DNA of 64,000 nt, taken from Paenibacillus selenitireducens (GTDB taxonomy: Bacteria; Bacillota; Bacilli; Paenibacillales; Paenibacillaceae). The stretch spans positions 62,027 to 126,026 of the forward strand of contig NZ_MSZX01000001.1 of the NCBI RefSeq assembly GCF_002021565.1, given 5' to 3'. This document shows, piece by piece, positions 54,701 to 61,981 of this stretch; position 1 is the stretch's first letter, and each line of letters opens with the position of its first letter. The notes beneath the pieces are model-generated. The model did no database searches, was not told the origin of the DNA, and saw nothing but the letters and a program-made list of their open reading frames with translations. The translations under genes and the position numbers were made by a program.

Positions 54701-55346
54701 GGGCATGGTCGTCTCCGTCAAACCTATCTCGACGAAGAAAGGGCAAATGATGGGCTTCATGGAGCTGGAGGATCGAGTAGACCGTACCGAGGTCGTGCTG
54801 TTTCCGAAGACATGGGAACGTTATAACGCATTTGTCGAGAAGGGCGCGCTGCTCGTGGTACGCGCGAAGCTGCAGCAGCAAGACGAAGACTTCAAGCTGC
54901 TCGCAGACGACATCGCGCCGCTGGAAGCCGGCGCGGTCCAAGCCCTGCTGCGGCGGCGCAAGCCGCAGCCGCAGCCACGGCGCGAGCCTCCTGCCCGTAC
55001 GGCAGGAGGCAGCACCACGCCACGCGCGGGCGCCTCGGCAGGCGCTGCGCAGGCGCCTAGCGCAGCACCGCCGCCTCGACCGGCGGCGGGCGGCGCTGCA
55101 GTGCGGAACACGCGTGCCGGGCAGCGCGTGTACATCAAGATCAGCGCCGATCGCGAGACGGCGCTGGTGCTGGAGCAGCTCAAATCGCTGCTCCAAGAGC
55201 ATGGCGGACCGATGCAGACGGTCCTCTTCTACGAGCGCGAGCAGAAAGCGATCGCGCTGAGCGAAGGCTTCAACATCAAGCCTTCGCCGGTGTTGTTCCG
55301 ACAAGTTGAAGCGCTGCTCGGGCCTGAGACCATGAAGGTTAAATAA
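51732..55346 (+). CDS. dnaE: DNA polymerase III subunit alpha, DnaE
   Basis: 1204 residues, start ATG after AAGTGAGGA. The N-terminal PHP domain (FVHLHVHSEYSLLDG; LTDHG) is followed by the polymerase core with catalytic Asp residues in MPDIDIDFSD near 406-414, the fingers, a tandem helix-hairpin-helix region and an OB-fold (VTVAGMVVSVKP near 985). In low-GC Gram-positives DnaE extends RNA primers before PolC takes over. After the OB-fold lies a linker of about 60 residues almost only of Ala, Pro, Arg and Gly (54950-55130), much higher in GC than the rest, then a conserved C-terminal domain. Confidence 0.95.
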   Translation: MSGFVHLHVHSEYSLLDGAARIEALVETAVQHGMKSLALTDHGVMYGVVPFYKACIARGIQPIIGCEAYLTTSSMQEKGSRQENPTYHLILLAKNQQGYQNLMKLCSLGHLEGFHYKPRIDLEALAKYAEGIICLSACLGGEIPQHLLHGRVEEAKASALRYKQIFGEDFYLELQDHGIAEQKRVNPMLIELSQETGIPLVVTNDVHYVVPEDASMQDVLICIGTGKTVDAEDRLRIATDQLYLKSAEEMAKLFPYVPEALSNTELIAAKCADFRLEFGRSILPAFQPIPEGLTSPEYLAVLCREGLNRRYASLPDWESPAYQENVEQRLQYELGVIDRMGYSDYFLIVWDFIRFAHEHGIATGPGRGSSAGSLVAYVLNITDVDPIKYKLLFERFLNPARVTMPDIDIDFSDVRRDEVIAYVVQKYGMEHVAQIITFGTMAARAAVRDVGRVLNVPFGEVDRVAKMIPNQLGITIEEALRLNPDLAALQERNERVMELIHMAMKVEGMPRHASTHAAGVVISQEPLTHYVPLQEGSESTALTQYSMENLEAIGLLKMDFLGLRTLSIIERTLAWVEEQHGLSIDFHQISDDDPLTYEMLSHGNTTGVFQLESSGVRRVLKDLKPSVFEDIVSVVALYRPGPMDFIPKYIQVKHGEIEAEYPHPTLIPILEDTYGIIVYQEQIMQIASQMAGFSLGEADLLRRAVSKKKREVLDEEREHFVNGSVGQGFSPEEANHVYDMIVRFADYGFPRAHAAAYGVLAFQTAYLKAHYPVQFMSSMLASVMGNHRKVAEYVDASRRMGIEVLPPDVNESGVLFTPVVKDDGMRAIRFGLAAMKNVGTQAIESIMKVREERPYDSLLDFCRRVDLRVCNKRVLESLIQGGALDSLPGHRAQLIAMLDETVEAAVKWRKEREDLQIQLFGFVEVNNWSIEYPDIRPYTTTQQLEFERELLGLYISGHPLDDQEELLSSLELDRFVDLTEAPDESEVTVAGMVVSVKPISTKKGQMMGFMELEDRVDRTEVVLFPKTWERYNAFVEKGALLVVRAKLQQQDEDFKLLADDIAPLEAGAVQALLRRRKPQPQPRREPPARTAGGSTTPRAGASAGAAQAPSAAPPPRPAAGGAAVRNTRAGQRVYIKISADRETALVLEQLKSLLQEHGGPMQTVLFYEREQKAIALSEGFNIKPSPVLFRQVEALLGPETMKVK

Positions 55347-55452
55347 TGCTTGCAGTATCTAATGTTTAAAAAATAAATTTTTTCTCATCTACGAACATTT
55401 CCACCTCGCTCCGCATACATTTAGGTACATTCAAAGGACAGGTGGAGATCTT

Positions 55453-55956
55453 ATGTCATATGAAATCGTCGTAGAAATGCTGGATCGTCGCGGGGTCACC
55501 ATTCATTCCATTGCAGAAATTGTGTATAAGCTGCAAATCCCCTATAATGCCAGCCTAACCCTCGAACTTTGCGAGGAAAGCGTGATGGCCGTGTTGCGGA
55601 AAAGGGAAGTCCAATATACATTATATACGGGCATAGCTTTGGATGAGTTAGCGGAACAAAAGAAGCTTCCACAGCCGCTGCAGGCGATTATGGAAGCGGA
55701 CGAGTCGCTATATGGCGTAGACGAAACGTTAGCTTTAGGAATTACGAATGTATACGGAATGATCGGGTTGACAAGCTTCGGTTATTTGGACAAAGAAAAG
55801 ATAGGCATCATTCATCAATTGAACCAAAAAGGGAAGCATATCCACGTTTTTCTGGATGATCTTGTGGCTGGGCTTGCAGCGGCGGCATCTGCTCGAATTG
55901 CGCATGCAGACCCTAAAGCGATCTTATATCCCTTACATCCGCCGGCCTCCAAATAA
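55453..55956 (+). CDS. YutG/PgpA-family protein
   Basis: 167 residues; ribosome binding site AGGTGGAG. It matches the phosphatidylglycerophosphatase A-like fold: LDRRGVTIHSIAEIVYKLQ, LRKREVQYTLYTGIALDELAE, ADESLYGVDE, and VFLDDLVAGLAAAASARI near the end with the acidic motif. No membrane segment, unlike E. coli PgpA, as in B. subtilis YutG. Probably a phosphatase; substrate unclear. Confidence 0.85.
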   Translation: MSYEIVVEMLDRRGVTIHSIAEIVYKLQIPYNASLTLELCEESVMAVLRKREVQYTLYTGIALDELAEQKKLPQPLQAIMEADESLYGVDETLALGITNVYGMIGLTSFGYLDKEKIGIIHQLNQKGKHIHVFLDDLVAGLAAAASARIAHADPKAILYPLHPPASK

Positions 55957-56043
55957 ATCGTTTCCTTGATGTTAAATTGGGAGTTATGTTATCATTATTG
56001 CATTAATTGGGCCAATTTGTGTGGTTGAGGAGGACAAAAGCGA

Positions 56044-56232
56044 ATGTGGACGGTTATTTATATTGCTCCTACAGAGAAAATTGCTGACAGACTTAAGTCT
56101 AAACTGTCCGAAGAAGGTTTTTTGGTGCAGGTTCGCCCTATTAATCTATCGAAGCAACAGTTTGAAATTTTAGTGCCTTCCGGAGAGCTGGAAGAGGTAC
56201 AAGAAGTACTTAATTCGATTTTACATCCGTAA
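56044..56232 (+). CDS. Small conserved-looking protein ahead of accD
   Basis: 62 residues, ribosome binding site GAGGAGG. A beta-alpha-beta ferredoxin-like pattern (WTVIYIAPTEKIADRLKSKL; FEILVPSGELEEVQEVL) resembles DUF2007-type signal-transducing small proteins. It is 57 bases before accD and may share its transcript. Function unknown. Confidence 0.7.
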   Translation: MWTVIYIAPTEKIADRLKSKLSEEGFLVQVRPINLSKQQFEILVPSGELEEVQEVLNSILHP

Positions 56233-56289
56233 TATATCGTAATTTGAAGCAGAACTTGAGAAAAAATTAAGCTCTTGTGAGGTGTGGTT

Positions 56290-57195
56290 GTGTTAAAAGA
56301 CTTATTCGGTAAAAAAAGAAAATACGCTACCATTCCTTCCGAACGTGCGGCGCGTACCGGTTCTGTCGAAGAAGGGGAGCGCCCAAAACGGGAAATTCCG
56401 GAAGGGCTCATGAATAAGTGCTCGAAATGCGGCACGATTCATTTTAGCAAGGAACTTGAGAAAAATTTGATGGTGTGCTCTGGCTGCGGATACCATATGC
56501 GTTTGAACGCAATGGACCGCATTCATCTAACAGTGGATGAAGGCCGTTTCTTTGAATATGATGCCAATATGATTTCAGAGGATCCATTAGCCTTCGCAGG
56601 TTATACGTCCAAGCTGGAACAACAGAAGTCCAACTCTGGTCTTCTGGATGCTGTAATTACGGGTGAGGGAACGATCGGAGGTTATCCGGTCGTCCTTGCC
56701 GTTATGAGCTTTGATTTCTTCAGCGGCAGTATGGGCAGCGTGGTGGGCGAGAAGGTCACGCGTGCCATTGAGACTGCGATGCAGAAGAAATATCCGCTGA
56801 TTATTTTTTCAACATCAGGCGGAGCTCGGATGCAAGAAGGAATCCTGAGTTTGATGCAAATGGCGAAGACGAGTGCAGCGCTTGCCAAGTTTAACGAAGC
56901 AGGTGGTTTTTACATTTCTGTTAACACGGATCCAACGTTTGGCGGCGTTTCGGCGAGTTTTGCGATGCTTGGCGACGTTATTTTGGCCGAGCCAGGCGCG
57001 AGTACAGGGTTCGCGGGTCGTATCGTTATTGAACAGACGATTCGTCAGAAGCTGCCGGATAATTTCCAGACGTCCGAATTTAACTTGAAGCATGGTCAAT
57101 TGGACTTGGTTGTCCATCGTAAGGACATGCGGGCAACGTTAACGAAGCTGCTAGATTTTCATACGGTGAAGGAGGATGTTTCTCATGGCGAATGA
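56290..57195 (+). CDS. accD: Acetyl-CoA carboxylase carboxyltransferase subunit beta
   Basis: 301 residues from GTG 56290, six bases after GAGGTG; a GTG two codons earlier is the alternative. The N-terminal zinc ribbon CSKC...CSGC lies near 43-65, followed by the crotonase-fold carboxyltransferase domain ([42 protein letters not shown]). With AccA it transfers carboxyl from biotin to acetyl-CoA, the first step of fatty acid synthesis. It overlaps accA by 11 bases. Confidence 0.96.
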   Translation: MLKDLFGKKRKYATIPSERAARTGSVEEGERPKREIPEGLMNKCSKCGTIHFSKELEKNLMVCSGCGYHMRLNAMDRIHLTVDEGRFFEYDANMISEDPLAFAGYTSKLEQQKSNSGLLDAVITGEGTIGGYPVVLAVMSFDFFSGSMGSVVGEKVTRAIETAMQKKYPLIIFSTSGGARMQEGILSLMQMAKTSAALAKFNEAGGFYISVNTDPTFGGVSASFAMLGDVILAEPGASTGFAGRIVIEQTIRQKLPDNFQTSEFNLKHGQLDLVVHRKDMRATLTKLLDFHTVKEDVSHGE

Positions 57196-58150
57196 ATTGC
57201 CTTTTGAAACGGCTCTCGTCGAAATGCGCAAAAAAATTGATGAGCTGAAGCAATTTGGCTCGGAAAAAGGCATCGATTTTACCGATGAAATTGCGCGCCT
57301 CGAAGAGCGCTATACCAGATTGGAAGAAGAAGTCTACACGAGTATTTCTCCTTCACAAAAAATGCATCTTGCTCGTCATCAACAACGCCCGACATCGCTT
57401 GATTTCATTCAAGCGATTTTTACCGACTTCATGGAGCTCCACGGCGATCGGTTATACGGAGATGACATGGCGATTGTTGGGGGTCTTGCCAAATTGAACG
57501 GTGTCCCAGTCACGGTAGTTGGACATCAGCGCGGTAAAGATATGAAAGATAATATCGCGCGCTTTTTCGGTAGTCCTCATCCTGAAGGATTCCGTAAAGC
57601 GCTTCGGCTTATGCAGCAAGCGGACAAGTTCAAGCGCCCTATTATTACATTCATCGATACGAAAGGTGCTTATCCCGGAAATACAGCGGAAGAACGCGGA
57701 CAATCGGAAGCGATCGCACGTAATTTACGGGATATGATGCTGTTTAACGTACCGATCATTTGTGTGGTTATCGGGGAAGGCGGAAGTGGCGGTGCGTTAG
57801 GATTAGGCGTGGGCAATCGCGTCTTGATGCTAGAAAATGCGATCTACTCCGTGATTTCACCGAATGGTGCAGCATCGATTCTTTGGAAAGATGCAAGCAA
57901 GGCCGATCAGGCCGCAGAAGCTATGAAAATTACAGCAGATGATTTGCTAGGCATGGAGATCATTGAAGAGATTATTCCCGAGCCGCGCGGAGGAGCACAC
58001 AAGGATTTAACAATGCAAGCGGACTTGATCAAAGCAGCCTTACAAAAGCACTTGGAAGAGTTAAAAGAGTTAAGTCCCGAGCAATTGCGCGAGGATCGTT
58101 ATCATAAATTCCGGAAAATTGGTAAGTTTACATTTGAAGAGAATTTATGA
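57185..58150 (+). CDS. accA: Acetyl-CoA carboxylase carboxyltransferase subunit alpha
   Basis: 321 residues from ATG 57185, nine bases after AAGGAGG (an ATG at 57176 abuts that site). The N-terminal helical hairpin (residues ~10-55) precedes the carboxyltransferase core with [25 protein letters not shown] and [14 protein letters not shown]. It forms the heterotetramer with AccD. pfkA, which follows accA in B. subtilis, is not here; pyk begins 122 bases later. Confidence 0.96.
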   Translation: MANELPFETALVEMRKKIDELKQFGSEKGIDFTDEIARLEERYTRLEEEVYTSISPSQKMHLARHQQRPTSLDFIQAIFTDFMELHGDRLYGDDMAIVGGLAKLNGVPVTVVGHQRGKDMKDNIARFFGSPHPEGFRKALRLMQQADKFKRPIITFIDTKGAYPGNTAEERGQSEAIARNLRDMMLFNVPIICVVIGEGGSGGALGLGVGNRVLMLENAIYSVISPNGAASILWKDASKADQAAEAMKITADDLLGMEIIEEIIPEPRGGAHKDLTMQADLIKAALQKHLEELKELSPEQLREDRYHKFRKIGKFTFEENL

Positions 58151-58271
58151 TATCTTTCGCGCTAGATGGAGAGACTGAAATTGTTCGTATGACAATTCTC
58201 ATGTACAAAACTTCAATTTTGTTGTAAATTTATTTGTTGTGAAGAGAAGTTCTAAAATGGAGGAAACCATA

Positions 58272-59696
58272 ATGCGCAAAACAAAAATTGTATGTACGAT
58301 CGGCCCTTCCAGCGAATCATTGGAAAATACAAAGAAATTGATTCAAGCTGGAATGAATGTAGCACGCTTAAATTTTTCCCACGGTGACTTTGATGAGCAT
58401 GGTAACCGTATCAAGACGATTCGCCAAGCATGTCAAGAATTGAACAAAACAGTTGCAATTCTGCTTGATACGAAAGGTCCTGAAATCCGTACAGGTAAAT
58501 TGGCTGTTGAGCCGATTGAATTGGTACAGGATGAATTCATCACATTAACTACGGAAGAAATTCTTGGAGATAAAGATCGTATTTCAGTTACATATGATCA
58601 ATTGCCTCAAGACGTTGAAGTCGGTTCTACGATTTTGATCGATGACGGCCTTATTGGTCTAACGGTAGTTGAAGTTCAAGGAACTGAAATTAAATGTAAG
58701 ATTGTTAACGGCGGTACGATCAAGAGCAAGAAAGGCGTTAACGTACCAGGCGTGAAAATTTCTTTGCCGGGAATTACTGAAAAAGATGCGAATGATATCC
58801 GTTTCGGTATCGAACAAGGCGTCGATTTCATCGCGGCATCTTTTGTGCGTAAAGCTAGCGACGTTTTAGAAATCCGTCAATTGTTAGATCAACACAATGC
58901 AGGACACATTCAAATTATCTCCAAAATCGAGAACCAACAAGGTGTCGACAATTTGGATGAAATTTTAGAAGTATCCGACGGCTTAATGGTTGCTCGTGGT
59001 GACTTGGGCGTAGAAATTCCTGCTGAGGAAGTTCCATTAGCACAAAAATTAATGATCGAAAAATGTAACCGTTTGGGTAAACCGGTTATCACGGCGACTC
59101 AAATGTTAGATTCCATGCAACGCAACCCGCGCCCAACTCGCGCTGAAGCAAGTGACGTGGCGAACGCCATTTTCGATGGCACGGATGCAATCATGTTATC
59201 CGGCGAAACAGCTGCTGGTAAATACCCAGTAGAATCCGTATTAACAATGGCTCGTATTGCTGAACGTGCAGAATCTGCACTTCAACATCGTGAATTGTTC
59301 TTCAAACAACGTTTGGCACAAAAAGCTTCCGTAACTGAAGCTATTAGCCAAGCTGTTGCAAGCTCTGCGCTTGATTTGGATGCAAAAGCGATCATCAGCT
59401 CGACACAAACTGGTTATACAGCACGTATGGTATCTAAATACCGTCCGAAAGCTCCAATCATCGCTGTAACACCGGACGAGCAAGTGATGCGCCGCCTCGC
59501 TTTAACTTGGGGTGTTATCCCGGTTAAAGGTGAAGTTGCTACTTCTACAGACGAAATGTTCGATAGCGCAATTCAAGGCGGATTCAACTCCGGTCTTGTG
59601 GCAGAAGATGATTTGATCGTGCTTACAGCAGGCGTTCCAGCTGGACGTTCTGGTTCCACGAACTTGATCAAAGTTTTGTATGCGAAAAAGCGTTAA
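58272..59696 (+). CDS. pyk: Pyruvate kinase
   Basis: 474 residues from ATG 58272, after TGGAGG. The N-terminal signature [13 protein letters not shown], the Lys/metal region [11 protein letters not shown], the active-site [12 protein letters not shown] and the [12 protein letters not shown] motif are intact. The B. subtilis and Geobacillus enzymes carry an extra ~110-residue PEP-utilising-like domain at the C-terminus; this one stops at the ordinary end. Catalyses phosphoenolpyruvate plus ADP to pyruvate plus ATP. Confidence 0.95.
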   Translation: MRKTKIVCTIGPSSESLENTKKLIQAGMNVARLNFSHGDFDEHGNRIKTIRQACQELNKTVAILLDTKGPEIRTGKLAVEPIELVQDEFITLTTEEILGDKDRISVTYDQLPQDVEVGSTILIDDGLIGLTVVEVQGTEIKCKIVNGGTIKSKKGVNVPGVKISLPGITEKDANDIRFGIEQGVDFIAASFVRKASDVLEIRQLLDQHNAGHIQIISKIENQQGVDNLDEILEVSDGLMVARGDLGVEIPAEEVPLAQKLMIEKCNRLGKPVITATQMLDSMQRNPRPTRAEASDVANAIFDGTDAIMLSGETAAGKYPVESVLTMARIAERAESALQHRELFFKQRLAQKASVTEAISQAVASSALDLDAKAIISSTQTGYTARMVSKYRPKAPIIAVTPDEQVMRRLALTWGVIPVKGEVATSTDEMFDSAIQGGFNSGLVAEDDLIVLTAGVPAGRSGSTNLIKVLYAKKR

Positions 59697-59722
59697 TATA
59701 CAATATAGATAGAGAACTACGA

Positions 59723-59752
59723 AGAGCAATGGGTTCATCCATTGCTCTTTTC
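59723..59752 (+). terminator. Terminator of pyk
   Basis: AGAGCAATGG and CCATTGCTCT form a perfect 10-base stem around GTTCAT, followed by TTTTC. Confidence 0.9.
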
Positions 59753-59783
59753 TCATACCTAGACCTAACGGAGGTGATTGCAA

Positions 59784-60278
59784 TTGCGATATAGTCGCTG
59801 GTTTTATACGCATATTCGGGTAAGATATCAGGAGACGGATCAAATGGGCGTGGTCTACCATGCCAATTATTTGAATTGGTTCGAAATTGGGCGTACGGAG
59901 TTAATTCGTGAGTTAGGCATCGATTATCGTGAGATTGAGCAGCATGGATTGTTATTGCCTGTAACAGAAATAAATACGCAATTTCATACACCGGCGCGTT
60001 ATGATGATAGGGTGACGATTTGTACGCGGATTGCTGATTTTAGCGCATTGAAATTACATTTTGAATCCCAGGTTCGTCTGTTGACAGAAGAGGAGCGCTT
60101 GGCTCTCCACACCACAAATGATAAGATAGAGCCAACAGGTAAATTGCTGGTATCAGGCGCTACGCATCACGTATGGGTGAACCGTGATTTTCGGCCCGTC
60201 CGCATGGCAAGGGAGACGCCAGAGCTATTCGCCTTATTAGAGAAGGCTACAGAAAGGACGGACAGCGATGTTACTTAG
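59784..60278 (+). CDS. YbgC-type acyl-CoA thioesterase (hotdog fold)
   Basis: 164 residues from TTG 59784, six bases after GGAGGTGA; TTG 59778 is too close to that site. The family motif is RYQETDQMGVVYHANYLNWFEIGR near 11-34, with the catalytic Asp in ETDQMG. It hydrolyses short acyl-CoA or acyl-ACP thioesters. An insertion of about 15 residues (HTTNDKIEPTG) before the last strands looks longer than usual. It overlaps fxsA by 11 bases. Confidence 0.85.
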   Translation: MRYSRWFYTHIRVRYQETDQMGVVYHANYLNWFEIGRTELIRELGIDYREIEQHGLLLPVTEINTQFHTPARYDDRVTICTRIADFSALKLHFESQVRLLTEEERLALHTTNDKIEPTGKLLVSGATHHVWVNRDFRPVRMARETPELFALLEKATERTDSDVT

Positions 60279-60663
60279 AAATATGATGTTTATTTTTTTC
60301 GGCATCATCGTGGTTGAGGTGTTCGGCATTACACTCGTCAGCAGCTGGATCGGCGGCTGGAATACACTCTTGCTGATTGTCATTACGTCTTTGCTCGGGA
60401 TTGCCGTTGCTCGCTTTGAAGGGATGAAAGTTCTTGAGGATGCGAAGCAGCAGATGAGAGAAGGCAAAGTACCGGGCCGAACGTTTATCGACGGGATCTG
60501 TATATTAATTGGCGGTTGGTTATTGATCATTCCGGGCTTTATTACGGATATTATTGGTTTTACACTAGCGTTCCCGTTAACACGGCCTTTGTATCGCTCG
60601 CTGATCCTGATGTGGATCATGAAGAAAATGAAGGACGGACGTTTTACCATTTATCGGCGTTAA
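60268..60663 (+). CDS. fxsA: FxsA family membrane protein
   Basis: 131 residues with three to four membrane segments, the conserved VEVFGITLVSSWIGGWNTLL start, a cytoplasmic GMKVLEDAKQQMREGKVP loop and the IPGFITDIIGF segment. FxsA overproduction relieves F-plasmid exclusion of phage T7 in E. coli; the native role is unknown. It lies after pyk as in B. subtilis, and converges on ytvI (four shared bases). Confidence 0.9.
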   Translation: MLLRNMMFIFFGIIVVEVFGITLVSSWIGGWNTLLLIVITSLLGIAVARFEGMKVLEDAKQQMREGKVPGRTFIDGICILIGGWLLIIPGFITDIIGFTLAFPLTRPLYRSLILMWIMKKMKDGRFTIYRR

Positions 60664-61781
60664 GTATGCCGTCCCCCTCGAAAGATATAATTCCAAACAT
60701 CTCGAAGTACATTGGCACGTTGTATGGCTGAGGCCAATACAAGGGTTGCTGGTCCGATAATCATCCCGAGAATGCCGAAGAGCTGCAATCCAACGAACAT
60801 CGCGATTAACGTAGGAAGCGGTTGAAGTCCCACGCTGGTCGCGAGTACCTTCGGTTCGATAATCTGGCGGGCAATCAGAATGATGCCGTACAGAATGCTA
60901 AGTCCAATCCCTTGGGCTTGATCCCCACTCATGAACGAATAGGCGATCCATGGAACCATCGCGATCCCTACCCCCATATAAGGCAATAAATCTAATATTC
61001 CAATGAGTAAGCCGATCGTAATGGCATATTCCACATCTAAGATTAATAGACCAATAATCACCAGGACAGCCGTTAACGAGATTACGATGAATTGTGCACG
61101 TAAATAGCCAAATAATGCTTTTTGCAGGTCGACCCAAATAAGGGAGATCGGCTGCTGAACATGTACAGGCAGCCATTGCTTGACCCATTGAATTAATTCA
61201 ACCCAATCTTTACTAATGAAGAAGACAGCGAGCAGAACGACGATGAGGATTGTAGCGATGTTCGGTAGGGACGAGAGAATGATAAGCACGCTGTTTAATA
61301 GCATACTAATGAAATTTGAGAGCGCATCTGTAATGGTCTGAGCCGTATGATTCATGTTGTTATTAATCGTGTCTTGTACATTGCGGTTATTCTGATAGAG
61401 TGAACTGATTTGGGTCACAAATCGATTCAAATTCTCATTTCCAAGAAGGTTCATCAGCATATTTTTCAGGTCATGAATACTGCCTTCCAAGGTTTGGGAT
61501 AGGTTGAAGATTTCAATAATGATGCGCGTAATTACAGCGGATACGACTGTTAACATGGCACCTACGAACACGAAGATGGATAGGGTCACGGCCAGCCAAC
61601 GGGGCATACGGGCTCCATGCTGCAAGAGATTGACAATGGGATTTAAGAAATAAGCAATGAGCCATGCCAGGATAAACGGATAAATCAGAGGTGTTATCCA
61701 GTAGAGCGCGTAGATGATGATCAAACATATGAGGAGTACCCAGCAGCCGCGTAGTATTTTTTTGATCATAAGTGGATCCAA
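60660..61781 (-). CDS. ytvI: YtvI, AI-2E-transporter-like sporulation membrane protein
   Basis: 373 residues, TTG start after GGAGTGA. Eight membrane segments in the AI-2E/PerM pattern, with a long outer helical loop near 75-160 and the conserved GVGIAMVPWIAYSF and PKVLATSVGLQPLPTL motifs. B. subtilis YtvI lies next to fxsA and pyk and is listed among sporulation membrane proteins. The transported substrate is unknown. Confidence 0.88.
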   Translation of the reverse strand: MDPLMIKKILRGCWVLLICLIIIYALYWITPLIYPFILAWLIAYFLNPIVNLLQHGARMPRWLAVTLSIFVFVGAMLTVVSAVITRIIIEIFNLSQTLEGSIHDLKNMLMNLLGNENLNRFVTQISSLYQNNRNVQDTINNNMNHTAQTITDALSNFISMLLNSVLIILSSLPNIATILIVVLLAVFFISKDWVELIQWVKQWLPVHVQQPISLIWVDLQKALFGYLRAQFIVISLTAVLVIIGLLILDVEYAITIGLLIGILDLLPYMGVGIAMVPWIAYSFMSGDQAQGIGLSILYGIILIARQIIEPKVLATSVGLQPLPTLIAMFVGLQLFGILGMIIGPATLVLASAIQRANVLRDVWNYIFRGGRHT

Positions 61782-61981
61782 GGGAGATCACTCCTTTAAC
61801 TTACGTTCCGATTTGGACACGTCTACTGATACCTATGCTTGTTCATCTGAAATCACGACTGGTTTTTTCTGTTTACATTGCGTTTACAAATTATGATAAC
61901 TGTCCAAACATTCGTGCTGGATAATGGTACCAAGAGTGAACAAGGGGATGGCCTCTTGGTACAGAAAGGATTCGGACACGG
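61782..61981. other. Divergent intergenic region ytvI/ppk
   Basis: 200 bases without a gene; it must carry promoters in both directions. No convincing consensus promoter or PHO-type repeat was found by eye. Confidence 0.35.

Noticed and set aside
54588-55304. 238-codon minus-strand frame opposite the end of dnaE
   Set aside because: It lies opposite the GC-rich linker and conserved DnaE C-terminus; composition explains its length.
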